Both the position numbers and the translations under genes were made by a program. The notes below the pieces were generated by a model. The model did no database searches. It saw only the letters and a program-made list of their open reading frames with translations, and was not told the DNA's origin. Below, one piece after another: positions 6,201-7,390 of a stretch of DNA of 7,390 bases. Position 1 is the first letter of the stretch. Each line of letters starts with the position of its first letter. The stretch covers positions 1-7,390 of the forward strand of contig CAZXQY010000113.1 in NCBI GenBank assembly GCA_964642505.1, read 5' to 3'. Source of the stretch: TMED69 sp964642505. Lineage in GTDB: Bacteria > Pseudomonadota > Gammaproteobacteria > Ga0077536.

Positions 6201-7390
6201 TTACCTTCAATCAATACAGGCTCAAAGGCCTGGATTCCCAATCGGTGTAAGGTCGGAGCTCTATTTAGCATGACGGGATGCTCTCTAATTACTTCCTCCA
6301 GAATATCCCACACTTCTGAACCTTCCTTTTCAACAAGCTTTTTCGCTGCCTTTATAGTAGTAGCTAGCCCTCTTTTTTCTAGTTTGCTAAAGATAAACGG
6401 CTTAAATAACTCTAAGGCCATTTTTTTGGGTAAGCCACACTGGTGAAGTTTGAGAGTCGGACCTACAACTATCACCGACCTCCCAGAATAATCTACCCTT
6501 TTTCCTAAAAGATTTTGACGAAAGCGGCCTTGTTTTCCCTTTATCATGTCAGCAAGAGACTTAAGAGGTAATTTGTTGGATCCCGTTATTGCTCGCCCTC
6601 TTCTCCCATTATCCAGAAGAGCATCAACCGATTCTTGAAGCATTCTCTTTTCGTTCCTCACGATGATATCTGGCGCATTCAATTCAAGTAATCTTTTTAG
6701 GCGATTGTTACGATTAATAACCCTTCTATATAGATCGTTTAGATCGGACGTCGCGAACCGACCTCCGTCTAGAGGGACCAATGGCCTTAATTCCGGGGGC
6801 AATACGGGAAGCACTCTCAACACCATCCACTCTGGATTATTTCCCGATTTAACAAAAGCTTCGATGAGCTTGAGCCTTTTTGTTAATTTTTTTATTTTCG
6901 TCTCAGAGTTAGTCTTCGGTAGGTCTTCTCTAATAGTAGCTACCTCTTCTCCTAGATTAACCACCTTTAGTAATTCAAATATGGCCTCAGCCCCCATCTT
7001 CGCCTCGAACTCATCTCCGTAAGTTTCTATAGCATCGAAATAAGCTTCTTCTGATAAAAGTTGGCCCCGTTCTAAATCAGTCATTCCCGGCTCAACTACA
7101 GCATACGCCTCAAAATAAAGAACCCTTTCTATCTCCCTGAGCGTCATGTCTAATAAAAGACCCATCCTAGACGGTAGCGACTTCAAAAACCAAATATGAG
7201 CGACAGGACTAGCTAATTCAATGTGGCCCATTCTTTCCCTTCGAACCTTAGTCAAAGTGACCTCTACACCACATTTCTCACATACAACACCCCGATGTTT
7301 TAATCTTTTATATTTTCCACAAAGGCACTCGTAATCCTTAGTAGGTCCAAAAATTTTCGCACAAAAAAGACCATCTCTTTCGGGCTTAAA
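3278..7390 (-). CDS. rpoC: DNA-directed RNA polymerase subunit beta', 5' end beyond the right edge
   Basis: RpoC forms the catalytic centre of RNA polymerase together with RpoB. The reading frame is open from the last base of the window: 45 codons (FKPERDGLFC...CEKCGVEVT) precede the TTG at 7253-7255, which is internal and not a start. In all, 1370 residues are visible; adding 48 gives E. coli numbering up to at least residue 936. Zinc site 1 has Cys22, 24, 37 and 40 (E. coli 70, 72, 85, 88). The catalytic NADFDGDQ holds the three Mg-binding Asp (412, 414, 416; E. coli 460, 462, 464) at 6140-6163. The bridge helix region (about 721-756) is conserved. Zinc site 2 has Cys766, 840, 847 and 850. 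The trigger loop QSIGEPGTQLTMRTFHIGG has Met884, Arg885 and His888. An SI3-like insertion follows, typical of Proteobacteria in this lineage. The visible part is about 11 residues longer than in E. coli, in SI3 and an acidic C-terminal tail. The stop is TAG. rpoB should lie just outside the window. Confidence 0.98.
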   Translation of the reverse strand, partial: FKPERDGLFCAKIFGPTKDYECLCGKYKRLKHRGVVCEKCGVEVTLTKVRRERMGHIELASPVAHIWFLKSLPSRMGLLLDMTLREIERVLYFEAYAVVEPGMTDLERGQLLSEEAYFDAIETYGDEFEAKMGAEAIFELLKVVNLGEEVATIREDLPKTNSETKIKKLTKRLKLIEAFVKSGNNPEWMVLRVLPVLPPELRPLVPLDGGRFATSDLNDLYRRVINRNNRLKRLLELNAPDIIVRNEKRMLQESVDALLDNGRRGRAITGSNKLPLKSLADMIKGKQGRFRQNLLGKRVDYSGRSVIVVGPTLKLHQCGLPKKMALELFKPFIFSKLEKRGLATTIKAAKKLVEKEGSEVWDILEEVIREHPVMLNRAPTLHRLGIQAFEPVLIEGKAIQLHPLVCTAFNADFDGDQMAVHVPLSVEAQLEARTLMMSTNNILSPANGDPIIVPTQDVVLGLYYLTRESAAAMGIDMVFSSTDEAHRAYETGAASLHARCKVRMNLSEFDENGDVFQCIKVEETTVGRAILSQLLPEGLPFSLMNKTLNKKAISQMFDSCYRIIGLKESVIFADRLMYMGFEHATKAGVSIGVDDMVVPEEKVGIIKGAEAQVNEIAEQYASGLVTTGERYNKTVDIWSHTNDQVAKAMMDKLGYEVVKNQNGEQVRQDSFNSIFMMADSGARGSAAQIRQLAGMRGLMAKPDGSIIETPITANFREGLDVLQYFISTHGARKGLADTALKTANSGYLTRRLVDVAQDLVITEIDCETDEGVLMSPIIEGGDVIEALGDRILGRVVAQDVKKPGEGVILLKAGTLIEEREVLFLDENGADEVLVRSAITCKTRYGVCANCYGRDLGRGQLANKGEAVGVIAAQSIGEPGTQLTMRTFHIGGAASRAAAVNSIEVKSEGTIKHVNVKTVAKDDGTFVSVSRSGELVVNDENGRSRERHKVPYGALIGLADGADVTAGQSVASWDPHTHPIICEVGGKIVFQDLVDNVTVNRQTDDITGLSSMVVTDLKQRGALAKDMKPSLKLIDSSVNDKKPSSSDLSGNYFLPPNAVVTVEEGQEVAIGDVLARVPQESLKTRDITGGLPRVADLFEARRPKDSAVLAEASGVVSYGKETKGKQRLVITSEDKVETETLIPKWRNVTVFEGEQVEKGETVCDGPSDAHDILRLKGIHELTKYIVNEVQDVYRLQGVRINEKHIEVIVKQMLRKVEIVSSGDSTYLAGEQIERERLMEENERVEAEGGTAAEGQQLLLGITKASLATESFISAASFQETTRVLTEASVTGKKDELRGLKENVIVGRLIPAGTGFAYHTDRKRDASSTTVEDINAELIAELREAESQADLSDETQADRENEGALEPTTKSA

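Noticed and set aside
7253..7255. TTG codon as the start of rpoC.
   Set aside because: The frame stays open to the window edge and the upstream 45 codons encode the conserved FKPERDGLFC and zinc-binding CxC...CxxC segment of RpoC, so the true start lies outside the window.
1..7390. A search for a novel or accessory system (mobile elements, CRISPR, defence genes, toxin-antitoxin pairs, tRNAs).
   Set aside because: Nearly all bases are accounted for by five conserved core genes in a known order; gaps are 206, 49, 23 and 17 bases and hold no further gene.

Overview
The window is a stretch of conserved housekeeping sequence from a bacterium, almost certainly a gammaproteobacterium. All genes lie on the minus strand, so transcription runs from the right edge to the left. 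The order is rpoC (5' end cut by the window), rpsL, rpsG, fusA and tuf (only its first 13 codons are present). This is the end of the RNA polymerase beta/beta' gene block joined directly to the streptomycin (str) operon, an order also found in Pseudomonas and relatives. The class assignment rests on the very close match of RpoC to the E. coli protein: the visible residues line up by a constant offset of 48 at the first zinc site, the catalytic aspartates, the second zinc site and the trigger loop. RpoC also carries the SI3-type insertion in the trigger loop. The sequences do not allow a genus to be named.

Layout, in order of transcription: rpoC from the right edge to 3278; a 206-base gap (3072-3277) with a consensus sigma70-type promoter just after the rpoC stop and a leader of about 165 bases containing a 41-base hairpin; rpsL (S12, 2700-3071); a 17-base gap; rpsG (S7, 2212-2682); a 23-base gap; fusA (EF-G, 89-2188); a 49-base gap with a strong Shine-Dalgarno sequence; tuf (EF-Tu) running off the left edge. 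There is no gene-free stretch above 300 bases. All genes appear intact, with no frameshift, mobile element, RNA gene, CRISPR or sign of transfer.

The genes work together in core gene expression: RpoC is the catalytic subunit of RNA polymerase, S12 and S7 are 30S subunit proteins, EF-G drives translocation and EF-Tu delivers aminoacyl-tRNA. The points worth a second look are regulatory. The str promoter is unusually close to consensus and sits 6 bases after rpoC with no visible terminator. The rpsL-rpsG gap is too short to hold an E. coli-type S7 repressor site. A structured leader lies ahead of rpsL. I found no evidence of a previously undescribed system.
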